The position numbers and the translations under genes are program-made. Below, piece by piece: positions 12,123 through 25,107 of a DNA stretch of 64,000 nucleotides; the stretch's first letter is position 1, and each line of letters starts with the position of its first letter. The notes under the pieces are model-generated. The model was not told the DNA's origin and searched no databases. It saw only the letters and a program-made list of their open reading frames with translations. The stretch comes from Breviolum minutum Mf 1.05b.01 (Eukaryota; Sar; Dinophyceae; Suessiales; Symbiodiniaceae): NCBI GenBank assembly GCA_000507305.1, contig DF239428.1, forward strand, positions 1 to 64,000, in the 5' to 3' direction.

Positions 12123-12489
12123 ATATTTACATACAATACTGTATTCATACTCGCGCCTGAAGTTCAACATGGATGCCAACCAAAAAGACATCTCCTCTTT
12201 CAGTGTTCCAGTTTCAGGTCCCATGCTAGTTGTCCAGCGTGCATAGTTAATACACTCGTAATAGGATCAAGAGTACAGGACCAATATAAACCAATTAATG
12301 GGTTCCGCGCCATTTACTTTTCAGTTTATATACACACTAGTAAACTAACATAGCAACGGAGACGAAGGATAATCACTATTTTCTTGGTAAAGACCATCAG
12401 AATGGGTTAATTTTCCAATTGCTGTCTTAGTTTTACTGAAATGTACTTAACAAAAATCCCCCCCACAAAAAAAAAAACTATCTAATAAG

Positions 12490-12621
12490 AACCCTTCAAC
12501 CGTTGCCCGCCGTCGTCAAATGTTTGGTTCCGAGACCCCCCAACGTGGAGCGCATACGTTGGGATCCCGTGGATACCGAAGCTAAGAGACTTTGCACCTC
12601 AGTGACGTGCACGTTGCTCTC
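12490..12621 (+). CDS. exon-like segment, unknown protein
   Basis: After AATAAG a 43 codon open frame reads TLQPLPAVVKCLVPRPPNVE and RIRWDPVDTEAKRLCTS. No clear donor; open to the TGA at 12622. Confidence 0.4.
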
Positions 12622-12894
12622 ATGAAAGTATATAATGGTCACCTTAGGTCAAGAATTGATTGAAGTTGTGTTGAAAAGGTGTAACTTACTAAAGTTGTAT
12701 AGACTCTACAGTCAGTTTTTGTTGTTTAAGTTTTTCAGAAATTGCAAGGTTCACAACTTGAACAATGACAGGACAACCATGATAGCAATTGTTTCAAATC
12801 CACCCGATCCCCATAAAAAGATATCGAGAGTTCATCCATCATGGTTTTGTTGACATGTCGTGAAATCTGGGACATCCACCAATAACCCCACAAT

Positions 12895-12985
12895 TACACT
12901 CCAGAAATTCGACATAGGTATGAAACATGGCCACCATTTCCAAACCATCATTTTGGGTATCCATGTTAGCTTTGGGGGGTGTAGA
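12895..12985. repeat. fold-back family B copy (diverged)
   Basis: TACACTCCAGAAATTCGACATAG and CCATGTTAGCTTTGGGGGGTGTA arms. Confidence 0.5.
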
Positions 12986-13503
12986 ATTTTCTGGAGACTT
13001 TCCAATTTCCACCCAGCAATGTATCCAACTAGTCAGTTCCCTACCATGTTTGGTTGTTTCTTTTCTGAAAGGGCCCTTTTCCAAAAAGAAAACTACCCCC
13101 CTAACGTACCACCGGCTTTTTCAGCGAAACCAATGGTCGGTAAGTAAGCCCGAAAAAAATGCCTTATCTGTCAGGGGGGGGTGAGTACGTTGGGGGGCGG
13201 GGGTAGGTTGACTAGCCATAATGGACTAGGATCATCCAAAATTGAACATATTGGTCCGCTGGTGGTACAACCCAAGATGTGCTTGGAAACTGATGGTCTG
13301 CGTTCAGCTGTCCCTCCCATTCACTTGTCAAAGTGGTTTCCATCTTCCCCAACTACAAATCTAACATTCGAACCAATGAAATCATATCATAGACTTCAAC
13401 TGGATATTTCCGGTCCGATTCCTTTTTAAACACTGGAAAACCAGTGCTTATAGTTCAGGTTTTTTTGGGCCTCCCTTCACAAAAAGGAATTGAATATATT
13501 ACC

Positions 13504-13615
13504 CACATGGATGTTTCCAAAAATGGTGGTACCCAACAACCATGGGTTTTCCTACTAAAGATGATCATTTTGGGGTGTGTTTTGGGGGTACCCCTATTTT
13601 TGGAAACACCCACAT
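13504..13615. repeat. fold-back family G copy
   Basis: Ends GGATGTTTCCAAAAATGGTG and CCTATTTTTGGAAACACCC pair. Other copies at 25600 and 44905. Confidence 0.8.
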
Positions 13616-13635
13616 AATTCCCATGGTTTGGGCAG

Positions 13636-13824
13636 GCACCCTGTCTGTCCACACTCTGAGCTTCCAAACACTCGGATGCCATTCCAAGAGCTCTGGTTGG
13701 AACTGGCCAATGTCACCGAGGGCATAACCGGTTACAACGGCAATACAGGAACACAACAGCTACTTTCCACAGTGATGATGCAAAATCTGCATAATTCTTT
13801 TGGGGAAGTTGTGGGTTGTTGTTG
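13636..13824 (+). CDS. exon-like open segment, unknown protein
   Basis: Acceptor GGTTTGGGCAG|G, then 62 open codons: HPVCPHSELPNTRMPFQELW, LELANVTEGITGYNGNTG, ending at TGA. A donor inside is possible. Two overlapping minus frames are also open, which lowers confidence. Confidence 0.4.
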
Positions 13825-14523
13825 ATGTGATGTTTGTGAACTTTTTTGGAATTGAGGTAGGAGTATACTGGCAACAAAATGATAAGAACAAAAAAACAAC
13901 TACTTTGTGGACTTACCCGGGTGCTCAAGAGGAAAATGATGATCCTGAAGCCCAGATCATGATTCTTCACCATGTAAATCATGATGTTTGCACAATCTGA
14001 ACATTACATCTCCCAACGTTTGCTAAAGCAGTATTTATCGAAGCCTATGGTGTCGTTGTCCTATTTTTTGGTGGATTCAAAGGGACTCTATCTGTCTATA
14101 ATGTAAATATATATAAATATACACTCCCCAAGTTTCACGTGGTTCACCTGAAAATGATGGTGGAAACCAAGTTCGGAATCTACTATTCCAGGGTGCCATT
14201 TTCAGGTTACAGTACATGTTCAACTTTCTGAGGGTATGTATATTGGATGATAATAAAGAGTTCCATATATAATGACTGGTCAACCTAAACCCCCACTAAC
14301 ATACCTCATCCAAGAAAATAAGGCCTTATGAAAGCGCATATGAAGCCTATGTTTTGGGCAAATGATGATATGGCTACAGTGCTACAGGTAGTTTCCCTGC
14401 GGTGAAACGAGGTCTTTTGAAGGACTTTCCGAGAAAAAACCACTATCATCGCTCATTTGCTCATCACTCACCACAGCCCAGCTGTGGATGTTTTGAGAAA
14501 TTTTTCAGCGTAATGAACAAAAC

Positions 14524-14627
14524 TACACCCCTGAAAACTAACATGTCCCCTGAAAAGGAACTATTTTAGTAGGGAATACATCTTCCAACCATTGATTTTC
14601 AGTGGACATGTTAGTTTTCAGGGGAGC
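14524..14627. repeat. fold-back family B copy
   Basis: TACACCCCTGAAAACTAACATG and CATGTTAGTTTTCAGGGG arms, nearly perfect. Confidence 0.75.
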
Positions 14628-15136
14628 AAGGCTTAATCATACCGCCTGGAAAGTAAATGGCGCAACTCACTCCCATTTGTCTTGGTTAAAATCATGGCCC
14701 AGAAAACTAATCCACCTTTTGGGGGGTTGAGCCACCTTACTTTCACTACGGTGTAATTCATTATATAGACCATTTTCAAGCGAAAATATGCGGCTCAATG
14801 CCTAGTTTCTTTGTTCGCATGTGTTTGCTAACCTGGGAATGTTGAGGGGAGGGAGTCGGTTGACTGGTCATAATGTTTTTGTTACCAACCAACTTCTCAT
14901 GTTTTTTCGAGAGATGGTTGTTCCTCTCACAACACAACGGAAATCAGAACCCTGTCACTTACCCCTGCCAGCTATCTCAAGGAAAATGAGGAAAGTTTAC
15001 TTCCCTATAATATCTATCAATAACAATTGAACCCAATTTCAAAAGTTATACAATCCACTTGGACTGGGGCCCGTGTGGGGACCATCTTTTTGCTTAAGCA
15101 ACTTCTCCCTATGGAACCAACCTTCTTATTCTCCAG

Positions 15137-15244
15137 GTCATCTGAAGGCTGGCCTCGTGAAGGTGATTGAGCTACAAAAGCGCAAACAGTCCCACCGATT
15201 GGAAGAGAATAAAATCATCTTCCCAGCTACCTTCAAAGGGGATA
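15137..15244 (+). CDS. exon-like segment, Lys-rich helix
   Basis: Strong acceptor CCTTCTTATTCTCCAG|G, then HLKAGLVKVIELQKRKQSHR and LEENKIIFPATFKG. A donor GTGAAG|GTGATT at about 15167 may end it early. Unknown protein. Confidence 0.4.
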
Positions 15245-15257
15245 TATATATAATATA

Positions 15258-15290
15258 ATATAGATATATAGATTATATATATATATATGT
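15258..15290. repeat. TA-rich microsatellite
   Basis: Imperfect TATA run; similar runs at 490, 1587, 5828, 6511, 11767, 23620, 24487, 41137, 62882 and 63784. Confidence 0.8.
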
Positions 15291-15921
15291 GTGTTCTCTG
15301 GAGGGCAGTCTAAACATATCTACCTCCCCACCCCCCAAACAAAAACTGACATGGAAACCAGAAAATCACCGAACATCGAAATCCGGAAAATTCATCTTCC
15401 AAACCTCGATCTTTTCGGTTCAAGATGTCAGTATTTCAGGATATCTCTAACATCCTGAACAGACTTTGATCACAGTTTCCCAACATGACAAGTTGTACTA
15501 CAAACAACACGTGTTTTTGGATTCCCAAGGTGATAACATCGATGAAATTTTAGCCATGTCATCTGTCAAGGTCTAGGCAAAATTACAAATATACCTAACG
15601 ATGTGTATTCTATACACATCTACCTAAAAATATACACCATATGTTATTAGGATGTATATGATAAATGTATATAATATATATTATCTACATTTATCTACAT
15701 CCAATATCTTTTTTATTTCATTGGGATACAGCATAGATCACAAAAAAGGGCATCTCTAAGATTACCCTAGTACCGTAGGTACCCACCAGGTGTTTTTTTT
15801 GTTCGTCTCCCCATGACATCGGCACCTTTAGCTGCAGACTTCTTCTTGGATGCTGACCTCGGGTCAGGTCATCCGAAAATGGATCAGTTGAGCCGATTAA
15901 AAAAAAACTGGTTGGTTGGGT

Positions 15922-16143
15922 TACACTCCCTGAAACTAACATACTGTTGATGGACAAAATCCTGCACCACCAAGGATGATGATTATCCCATTATTTGTGT
16001 AGGGTTTTAACCATCCCAGGTGGTGCAGGATTTTCTTCCATTAACAGTAGCACCTGAAAATAGGCCGAAACCCAAAAGGAAACAATCGGATTCCAAGCAT
16101 CCATTTTCAGGTGTAAACTCGCTGTTGGTTTCAGGAGAGGGTA
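15922..16143. repeat. family B element interrupted by a family A element
   Basis: TACACTCCCTGAAACTAACA is followed by a complete family A copy (15942-16049) and then by the rest of B (GCACCTGAAAATAGG ... TTTCAGGAGAGGGTA). A nested insertion with TA on both sides of A. Confidence 0.85.
15942..16049. repeat. MITE-like family A copy (nested in B)
   Basis: TACTGTTGATGGACAAAATC ... CTTCCATTAACAGTA, 108 bp. Confidence 0.85.
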
Positions 16144-16188
16144 TATAAGGAGATTATACTATAGTATGGGGGATTATAATAAACCATT

Positions 16189-16283
16189 ACCCATAGCATC
16201 CATGGGACTGGTATATTTACCTACATGAATAGTGGATGTTTATGGTAAATGTAGGTAAATATACTATACATGGATGGTGTGGG
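16189..16283. repeat. fold-back family C copy
   Basis: CCCATAGCATCCATGGGAC ... TACATGGATGGTGTGGG arms around TTTACCTACAT. Confidence 0.75.
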
Positions 16284-16680
16284 TTATAAGTCACCCCTGG
16301 AAGACGAATCCTTTTTCCTATTGGGGGTTTCGGTAACTTTTCAGGGGCGTATGCTACTTTCAACTTCCGGGGTCATTTTAGGAGACTGATTCCTGGGATA
16401 AACCTACCATCCCTGGGATCTACCCCCCCCAAAAAAAAAACAAAGCTGCAATATGGTCAGGATGCCAGGATGACGACGTCTGACATTTAATAGCTATGGG
16501 GGAATCCCAACATAAAGGTAATTGGAGGATCATGCTATTCAGTAAGTGGCTAGGATCACCCCCATTTATAAGCGCCACTTAGGCTATATTTGGAAGGGGG
16601 GTCCCACAACCCGATCTTTAATGGAGTTATGATCACCATGGTTATTGACCACTACCGTGAAACCCCATGGAGTTTCTATA

Positions 16681-16768
16681 CCCATACCATCCATGTATGG
16701 CATATCTACCTACATTTACCATAAAAATCAGCTAAGTGTAGGTAAATATACCATACATGGATGGTATG
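16681..16768. repeat. fold-back family C copy
   Basis: CATACCATCCATGTATGG ... CCATACATGGATGGTATG, a near-perfect palindrome. Confidence 0.85.
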
Positions 16769-17334
16769 ACAACAACAAACACGACCGAACGACCCACGCA
16801 ACCAGTCCTCACAAACCGTCCCAGTGACACACGCGGACTGGAAATCGGCGACCAATCACCTCAAAACCGACCACAAAACGCCGTAGAAAACGGGCCCCAA
16901 GTGGCACAACTGTTTTGACACATGTAGAAAGTGCGTGAAATTGCTATGTTTGGTGGTTGTTTGATTTAAGGTCTTTTCAAGATTGTGTTTAATTAGTAAG
17001 GTACCCATTTTCAGGAAATGTTGGTATGGAGTAGATTTAACACGAGCACCTGGGAAGAGTTCCAAAGCACCGGTCCCCCGAAACTACTCAAGGTGTATAT
17101 CAACTTAGATATTTGCAATTAAACAAATTAACATAGCACTTGGATGCACTTGGTATATAACCATCTTGCAGTAGATCAAATGTCCTATAATTTGAATTCT
17201 TAGATCTTTGTTTTCGTTTTGGTGATACTCGACTTTCTACTTCAGGACGATACCTTGTCCCGGATGTTCTTCTGTCCTGTGATGCGCATCTATTAAATTA
17301 ATTCCCCCAAACCAATTTTGAGACGTTGCTCCCT

Positions 17335-17430
17335 ACCCCATACCATCCATGCACGGTATATTTACCTACATTTTGTTGATTTTTTTGGGTAATAATGTAG
17401 GTAAATATCCCAGTCCCATGGATGCTATGG
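17335..17430. repeat. fold-back family C copy
   Basis: CCATACCATCCATGCACGG ... CCCATGGATGCTATGG arms. Confidence 0.75.
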
Positions 17431-17475
17431 ATCCACTAAATGTAGGTAAATAAGGATATTTCCATAAAAATCCAT

Positions 17476-17721
17476 ATGGGGGTCTCCCAAAAGGTCGAGT
17501 CAAACCGGTGTCACCTCTACGATCAGGGCTCCCTCACGTTGAAGCATGTCGTTCCTTGGGGTTTTCAAGAAACACGGGCCCGCCACGGGAGACGTTTCTT
17601 CCAAATGTCTCAAAACATAGCCGAAATGTTCATAAATCACGAAGTATTTGTTTCAGGGTATTGTACTAAGCCATCAAATGATACTGTGCCTCGTTGCAGT
17701 TTCCACGGACTCAGCAAGTAG
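17476..17721 (+). CDS. open frame, doubtful
   Basis: 81 codons with protein-like parts (LTLKHVVPWGFQETRARHGR, SQNIAEMFINHEVFVSGY) and a stop. Minus strand is also partly open (GGPVFLENPKERHAST). No clean splice sites. Confidence 0.25.
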   Translation: MGVSQKVESNRCHLYDQGSLTLKHVVPWGFQETRARHGRRFFQMSQNIAEMFINHEVFVSGYCTKPSNDTVPRCSFHGLSK

Positions 17722-17736
17722 AGTTCAGTTCATTCC

Positions 17737-17806
17737 CCGATAAAACACACGGCCGTCATTGACGTGTTTTTCATCACTGCTTGTTAAACAAGTTGTTTTA
17801 TCGGAT
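17737..17806. repeat. short inverted repeat
   Basis: CGATAAAACA and TGTTTTATCG flank about 50 bases; a single-copy hairpin or small MITE. Confidence 0.6.
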
Positions 17807-19500
17807 TTGAACCTAGGACCTAGTAACTAGTAACCTCCATCATGGCATGTTGATTTTATTTGAGACAAGTTGTTCAAAACATTGCTGTGCCCCTCCACCG
17901 AAAATGATCATAATGTTCTTCACAGGCCAAAACATCATGAACATGTGGGAAGGATGTCAATAACATTCATAGATATGCATAGACCATTGGTCTCTCCAAA
18001 GTCCTTGAAGCTGTTTGCCATAACCCAAACAAAACTTGCTTGCTTCATCTAGTTTAAACAGTTTCAGCACTTCACAAGCTACTCTTACTACATAGAAACA
18101 CACTCATATCTCCAAAAGGCGACTAAATAAATATCAACTTCATGAACAAAACATGGATGAATGAACAAAACCGAGCAACAGTAAGCAATTTGAAATTATA
18201 TAATGACCAACAAATAGACAAGTACAAGCCATGAAGCCAATCTTCAATTGCACTTCATGGAGCCAAAAAACATATACTGTACATCTACATCATACATATG
18301 TATATATATAGACGTTAAATGTAGAGAGATATTGTTGCATAATGTTGGACATATGTAAATTTAGATATAAATACATATGAGGCGTGGAACATACTTATTA
18401 CAAAAGTGGTATATGTTTTGGGTAAATTAGGGCCTCCCCTATCGTTTTCTTTTCAGGTAAAACCTTCAAAACCCTGTTTGAATGTAACCTCACATAATGA
18501 GACAATACATGATAATTTACAACATGGCTCATATGCATGTAATTAGATATTAGATGGCTCTCTCAATATACATACTGTTGATGGAAGAAATCCTGCACCA
18601 CCTGGGATGTAAAAAACCCGTCGTAAATGATGGGAGATAAACTACCGACCTCAAAAAAATACAAATACATCTATATGCGCATGAGCCACGAAAAAGAACC
18701 TTTCCTTATTACTTTCTACTTATACTGCTTGATTAATAGGGATTCTTATAATGGTTTATTCTAATCCCAATATATACATGGGTAGTATTTCATCCCCTAT
18801 ATATAACCCAACCAACCAGGGCCCCTTGTTTCATTGCTCACATGAACTATAGCATCTTAAGAGCCACATTCTTTGGGTACCCCTGACAAACGTTGGTCAC
18901 TCCACCTGCGTCGGGACCTTGGTGAGTTTTCCATCATCGCGGAAGAGGGGTCGACAAAATTCCGAGGGGAAATAAGACTATAAAAGCAATCTCCAGGTCC
19001 ATAAAATTGAAATTAACTTGCGCAACTTGCGCAAGATCAGTGCCGAGTTGGCACCAGGTATCAACTCTTTGAACAAATTCCTGGAATAGAGTAAAAGGAC
19101 TTTAAATAAACACTTGTGTCAAACTTATCTTTTTGTCACTGAGGGCAGAGTGTTGTAAAGAACCTTTCTGCTGCTGAGCATTTGGAAGGAACCATTGTGA
19201 CGTTGACATGATGGTTTGAAGGAATGGAACATGTTGCGACTCCTAGTCAGTGGTATGCTTGTGTATTTTTTATGTATGAAAAGTAGTGCTACGTATATAT
19301 AACTGAGACAATTGAAATCTACAAATAAGTATCTACAAATAATTGATGGGGGGTTAGTCAATTTTATACATATATAATCTAAGAACACTTAGTGGCAAAT
19401 GTGATAGATATCGAAACAAACATAATATTTCTTAGTGAAAATCAGGACAAGTGGAAATTAGGAAGGAAAACATGGACTCAAGAAAAAAAATACCACAGTA
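17807..19500. other. AT-rich spacer
   Basis: Holds a right-truncated family A copy at 18573-18650 and a TA run near 18300. Minus strand near 18900-18950 has MMENSPRSRR before a possible donor, too short to call. Confidence 0.4.
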
Positions 19501-19645
19501 CCGCTACTACTACTACTACTACTACTAATAATAATAATAATAAAAATAATAACAATAATACTAATAATAATACTAATAATAATAACAATAATACTAATAA
19601 TAATACTAATAATAATACCAATAACAATAATAATACGTACAAGTA
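19501..19645. repeat. trinucleotide array (CTA)n(AAT)n(AAC)n
   Basis: CTACTA changes to AATAAT and mixed AAC/ACT units. Open frames across it are repeat artefacts. Confidence 0.9.
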
Positions 19646-20150
19646 ATAACAATAACAATACCACTGGAACTAGAACTGTGAAACGAAGACAACTACATGT
19701 TAGGTACTACTAGTATTACCTCTTGCTTCTGCTAAGCTGACCCTCTGGCACCGCTCAGGGACAACTCAAGGCAATGCTGTTGATGATGGTAGGTGGGATA
19801 AGCCATCATCTTAAAAAATCGACTTCACAACTTGTCAAACTGCATATCTTCCACAAATACCTAGGAACATGAGAATATTTGGACACTCAACATCTAGTTT
19901 CCGGGCTTGACCAAAAAAAGAAATCTGTCATTGTCTCGACATTGTCTCGTTGTACCCAAGTATGCAAATACAAAATTGAAGGGATGAAATTATTCATTCA
20001 TATAATGATAAACATATATATTATGTAAATTATATTAATAATGCTATACATAGAAACGTATTCTGTGAAGAAGACACTTACTACTTCCATATATCCGGGT
20101 GAAACACAAGAATTTGAAAGAATATATTCCACATGTCTCATCATTTCCCA

Positions 20151-20253
20151 CTGTTGATGGAAGAAATCCTACACCACCTGGGATGTATGAAACCCTGTGA
20201 ATAACGGGATAAACTACCTATCGACTGGTGCAGGATTTCTTCCATCAACAGTA
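20151..20253. repeat. MITE-like family A copy
   Basis: CTGTTGATGGAAGAAATCC ... GGATTTCTTCCATCAACAGTA; left TA lost. Confidence 0.85.
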
Positions 20254-21021
20254 TCAACTGGAACTGCTTGGTCATGGGCGCAAATTTCCCCAGCACTCAA
20301 GGCCCCCATTGTTCCGGCCACCGCACCTACCATTGCCCTCACCTCGCAAAATGACGAGTATGGAACATCTTGAAATATCATTATTCATGCAGGGAAAACA
20401 TAGCTGTAGCAATAAAGGATACTGTATAGACATATACAATATATACAAAAATCATATTATCATATATTATACTTTGAAAATCCACAAGGTCCGTAGGTGT
20501 TCAAATTTGGATAAATTTGGTAGGTTTATTAGGTCTCAGCGGCTCAACTGAGGCAACATCTGGAGCTCCATATCCCACCAAACTGAATAGGAAATACATC
20601 TTCATTTGGATGGTGAATTTTCCATTGTACTGTTAATTTTCGGGGGAGTAATTGTCAGGGAAAGGTATCAATAGCCTATTTTTTCTGTCAGTGGGTCACT
20701 TCCTCCAAGGTTAGTCATTTCTTTAAACATTGTCCAAGTGTTTCTTGAAGCACTTGTAATCCTAAAAAGTGGGTCATCTTGTTTATTTTTTACTTTACAC
20801 CAACAAAATTCCAACTGTGCAATTCATCAATTTCTTAAACCTGAATTTGGTTGATGATTTTGGGCGGGAAGGATTCTCTGCCCCCTCAAAACTTAGATCT
20901 GCTTGTTCAGTGGTTGAAAAAAACATATATTTTCCGTATTCCTACCAAATGATGGTTCAATGGTCATAAATCCCATTGGAGATCGAATCCGTAAAAAAAT
21001 CACCTTAAAATTAACAAAAGT
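20254..21021. other. spacer, nothing supported
   Basis: A GC-richer stretch at 20275-20365 reads AQISPALKAPIVPATAPTIA on plus but lacks borders. Confidence 0.3.
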
Positions 21022-21118
21022 GTACACCCCCCGAAGTTTAACAGCTCGCCCCTGAAAGCTATGGTGGGACTGGAAGACGATCATTTCCCGTTGGGATGTT
21101 AAGATTTGGGGGGGGTTC
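21022..21118. repeat. fold-back family B copy (decayed right arm)
   Basis: GTACACCCCCCGAAGTTTAACAG at left; the right arm retains TTAAGATTTGGGGGGGGTT. Confidence 0.55.
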
Positions 21119-21738
21119 ATTTGGAAAAGTTCAACGCATAAAACCTTTGCCAAGGTGCCGCAATCAGCCAAGTCAGATCGAGCACCTGGAGAATTTTGGG
21201 TATATAATCAACCTCAGGTTGACCTGTTGAAAACTTCACAAAAACTTCTGAGTTAAAATTTTTTGGTATGATTCCCAACCCAAAAACGTCGGAACAGAGT
21301 CCAAAACCTTCGTAGGCGGGGCGCGACACACCTTTTTGTTAACCAGATATAGTCTTCAAGAGTACCTACACAATATTTTTCTTCAATATCTATTGTAAGA
21401 TGATGCAGACCCCTAGATATAGCCCCCTTTGCAACCAAGGTTGTTTGCAGGGCTTACTCCATTTTTTAACTGCCTTACAACCACAAAGAACCTTGCTGGA
21501 TCATCCACGTATCTAGATGTGAAGTGTGGATACGTAACCGACCTAAACAAATCATGTTGGAAAGATTCCCCAAAGTACCCAAACTCTCGTGTGATGTCAC
21601 CGGATGCTACAATAATTCACCCCTACGTAACCATCATCGGGGTAGATATGGAATTAATCAATTAATTCCTGGCCGGCAGGAACTAAGAGCGATTTTTTTA
21701 ATTGTAGAATATTCAATCTAGTCCAGCATGGTCAATGA

Positions 21739-21863
21739 TACTGTTGATGGAAGAAATCCTGCACCACCTGGGATGTAAAAAAAACCTTGTAAACAATGGG
21801 ATTTTTACATATATTTACCGTATCAACTGGTGAGTTTGCCGGATTTCTGAACCATCAACAGTA
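21739..21863. repeat. MITE-like family A copy
   Basis: TACTGTTGATGGAAGAAATCC ... GAACCATCAACAGTA, 125 bp with a diverged right half. Confidence 0.8.
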
Positions 21864-22744
21864 CAAGCTGATCTATCAACAAATTCAATTAGGTGATATT
21901 CGAGCTGTAAAAGTGGAATCCTGGAATTCCTTTTGCTGAAGGGATTATGACCCATTCAAACCATCCGGGTTTAACTTGTCTAACCCACCGAAAAGGATGT
22001 GTTTGAAGCAACATACAAAACTGGGAGATGCTTTATTTAAAATAGCAACAAACATAGCCGGAAATGTTCCAGCAACAGCAGGTTCCTTCCCGTGAAAAGG
22101 CAGGTAAAAATCACTAAACAACAAACACCATGGAGGTGGGACCCTACGATCGTTATCAATGGAGGTTGAACCCCTGCAAATGGCCTAAAAGAATGGGCAA
22201 CCGGGGTTACTTCACCCCTAGGAGTGGAGTTATGAGCCGCTAGATATTTATACATGACTATAGTTTTTGGGCCCATCTTGTAGAGGTTTCTGTCAAAAAC
22301 TTTGGCAATTTATTGAAATTTGAAAGCCGCTAGATCATGATAAACATAGTTCGTTGAGAAAACGCCCTGTCGCACTGACGTGGAAAAGTGATGGATTGCT
22401 TTGCAAAAATAAGTGGCGCAAGGCTAAACCAAACATGTATATGTATTCATACTATATTAAATAGGTATATCATATACATATGATATGACAATATTACTTC
22501 ACCTGATACAAAAATGATATTACTACATTTACTACCATGTATATATATCGACTCAACGAAAACTGCACATGGGGGCAAGTTGTACCATCTACTTTTCAGG
22601 TAAATATTGTATATCTTGTTCCCGGGGCTAACAAAAGCAACAAGGTCAAAACCCACTATACAAATGTTACATCAAACTTTGCTACTGACCGTATAAAAAC
22701 AAATAACTCAACAATGGTATACTTAGCCATTTTGGAAAAACCTG

Positions 22745-22859
22745 TACACTCCATGAAACTAACAGGTCGCCCCTGAAAATAGGTCCCATCCCGAAAGGAA
22801 ATTCATCTTCCAACCATCCATTTTCAGGTGTAAACTCGCTGTTAGTTTCAGGGAGCGTA
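22745..22859. repeat. fold-back family B copy
   Basis: TACACTCCATGAAACTAACAG and GCTGTTAGTTTCAGGGAGCGTA arms. Confidence 0.8.
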
Positions 22860-23562
22860 CCAATTCCTACTGGTTAGCATCCCTGGGATTTCCGCACTGT
22901 CAGAACCGGAATCTGCCTCAGGTAGCATGGGGAAGCCCCCAAGGCAGATTGGCCACCAGGAACATTTGTTGCAACAGAAAACAGTTCATGGAAATTCTTG
23001 GAATTCCTCATACCTCACCTTAAAATCTTATAAAATCTTTGGGGTAAAAATTGGTGACATGAAATTTTTGGGGTAACAAGTTGCCCAGCCCACAAATTAA
23101 AAAACAGTACTTTAAATGCTGCGTTATATAGATAGGACATGACAAACGACCAAACTTCTGAGCAAACATTACCATTTCCCATCATGTCAACCAGGGTAGT
23201 TTTGCCAAGGTCGTTAGCTCAGTAGTCACAGGCTTAGTCATGAAACAACATGTGGGCAGGTTGGGCTTCTGCTAGTTAAAGTGTACTTCGCAAATTGGAA
23301 CGTTAATCTGGGCATATGAACATAAAAAATATAAATCATTGATCTCAAGTGAGAGCATATTGAAGGGATTTACAAATTTACTGATCCTAAAGCAGCTCTT
23401 TGGGGCTCTTTCAAGAGTGTTCGGCAGTTAAAGGTCGCTATGAACCACCGTTGAAGAGCGAAAATTCCACTTACCTGAGGCCACCCACCATCGAGTGTTG
23501 TGGTAGAGATGGGTAGATATATAGTACGACTCATTGTAGATCTCCAACAAACTGATGTATAT
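22860..23562. other. spacer, nothing supported
   Basis: No splice-bounded frame or repeat copy recognised. Confidence 0.4.
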
Positions 23563-23688
23563 CCCATACCATCCATGTATGGTATATTTACTGTACCTAC
23601 ATTTACCTACATTTACCATAAATATATATATATATATATGTATAAATCCACTAAATGTAGGTAAATATACCATACATGGATGGTATGG
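23563..23688. repeat. fold-back family C copy with TA expansion
   Basis: CCATACCATCCATGTATGG ... CCATACATGGATGGTATGG around a central TA run and a duplicated TTTACCTACA. Confidence 0.85.
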
Positions 23689-23876
23689 GTATCATTAATA
23701 ACATATCCCACCTTTGGCAAAAGGGGATCCTGGCGGCTGGAAACAATTCCCATAAGGGTAAAATGCCATTTTTTCCATGTTTTGACCCCATGTTGTTTTG
23801 TATCAAGTAACAGTAAGTATATTGCAGTCTCAAAGTTTGTAGAACACGTCCTGGAATTTCCAATCTCTCAGAAAAA

Positions 23877-23975
23877 CTAGTTGGTGGTTTCACCAACCCC
23901 TTTGAAAAATATGATCGTCAAAATGGGTGCATCTTCGCCGTGAATATTCCAAAAATATTTGAATTGCCAGCACCA
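23877..23975. repeat. fold-back family D copy
   Basis: CTAGTTGGTGGTTTCACC at left; right end decayed. Confidence 0.75.
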
Positions 23976-24642
23976 GAAAATCACTCAATTGGCAATATAT
24001 ACCACTTACATACCATATATATATATATTCATATATTGCCAATTGGGTGATTATATGTTACCTACCACCTATTAAGGGCACCAGAAACAACCATTGAAAC
24101 TAAGGACAGCGGACATCTCCAATCTCGGTGGTATGAGCGCTGGATAGGGTCTCCTTGACTCGCGCCTGTGAGGCAAAGAAATGATGCCCTAACAATCCAG
24201 ACCCCTCCCTAGAATAGGAATGAGGGTTCCAATCCCATCCTTACAATAGGAATGGAACCTGAAAAGGATGGTTTCCAAAATGAATCTCCTTTTCCAGGGG
24301 TCCATTTTTCGGGGGAGTAATCCCTTTCTTAGGACATACTTGGATTCTTAGGGATGATGAATTGTCAATCGCACCATGAAAACTCACCCAACACTATAGA
24401 AATTCACAGTACAACCACCTTGAGTCATTGGGATAACTTGCGTGAACTGACAATTTTCTGATCATTTACCTATACCTTCATGGGACATATATATATATAT
24501 ACACATATATCAACGACAACAACAACAACAACAAAAACATCCTACATGTCATGAGACTTACAAATAGAACTCTGGGCTTGGAACATCAGCTTCATCCACA
24601 TAAATACCAAGTCAAACTATACGTAAACAGTATAAAGGATCA

Positions 24643-24752
24643 CTAGGTGGTGGTTGAACCAACCCATTTGAAAAAACAGTATTAGTCAAAATGGGTTCAT
24701 CTTCCCCAATTCCCGGGGTGAAAATTCCAAAAAAATATTTGAAATCACCACC
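24643..24752. repeat. fold-back family D copy
   Basis: CTAGGTGGTGGTTGAACC ... TTGAAATCACCACC. Confidence 0.8.
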
Positions 24753-24943
24753 CAAATCACTAATTGGCTACAAACAACCTGTACAAAAAATTAAGGCATC
24801 TGAGGATGTACTCCTGATCTCCCCAGAGAAATTGTCAATGGAACTGCTTCCCAAGGTCCACCCTTTCAAAAACAGCCTTGTGAAAAGTTGGAAGATGCAA
24901 ACTTGTTAGCCGACCGTTGATTGAATTTATATTTAGGTAGACG

Positions 24944-25005
24944 TAAAGAAAGAAAGAAAGAAAGAAAGAAAGAACGAAAGAAAGAAAGAAAGAAAGAAAA
25001 AGAAG
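24944..25005. repeat. (GAAA)n microsatellite
   Basis: About 14 AAAG units with one substitution, abutting the family E copy. Confidence 0.9.
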
Positions 25006-25009
25006 TGTG

Positions 25010-25107
25010 TACCAGCCAGCACCTTCAAAGGGGTGCCAATTAAACCCTAAGGGATGGTCAATTGACACCCTTTAGGAACTATTTGGCACCCCTTAAAGGT
25101 GCTGGTA
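25010..25107. repeat. fold-back family E copy
   Basis: CAGCACCTTCAAAGGGGTG and CACCCCTTAAAGGTGCTGG arms. Confidence 0.8.

Noticed and set aside
12545-12600. ATACCGAAGCTAAGAG resembling the 5S rRNA internal control region
   Set aside because: Only a short stretch is similar; flanking bases do not fold or match 5S, and an open frame fits better.
17800-17815. tRNA B-box-like GGTTCAAATCC on the minus strand
   Set aside because: The T stem does not pair and no A box or acceptor stem is present.
19392-19664. Asn- and Ile-rich open frames
   Set aside because: Produced by the trinucleotide array.
22724-22735. TAGCCATTTTGG, 12 bases identical to the dinoflagellate spliced leader
   Set aside because: Isolated partial match that diverges at once on the right; expected by chance at this length in AT-rich DNA.
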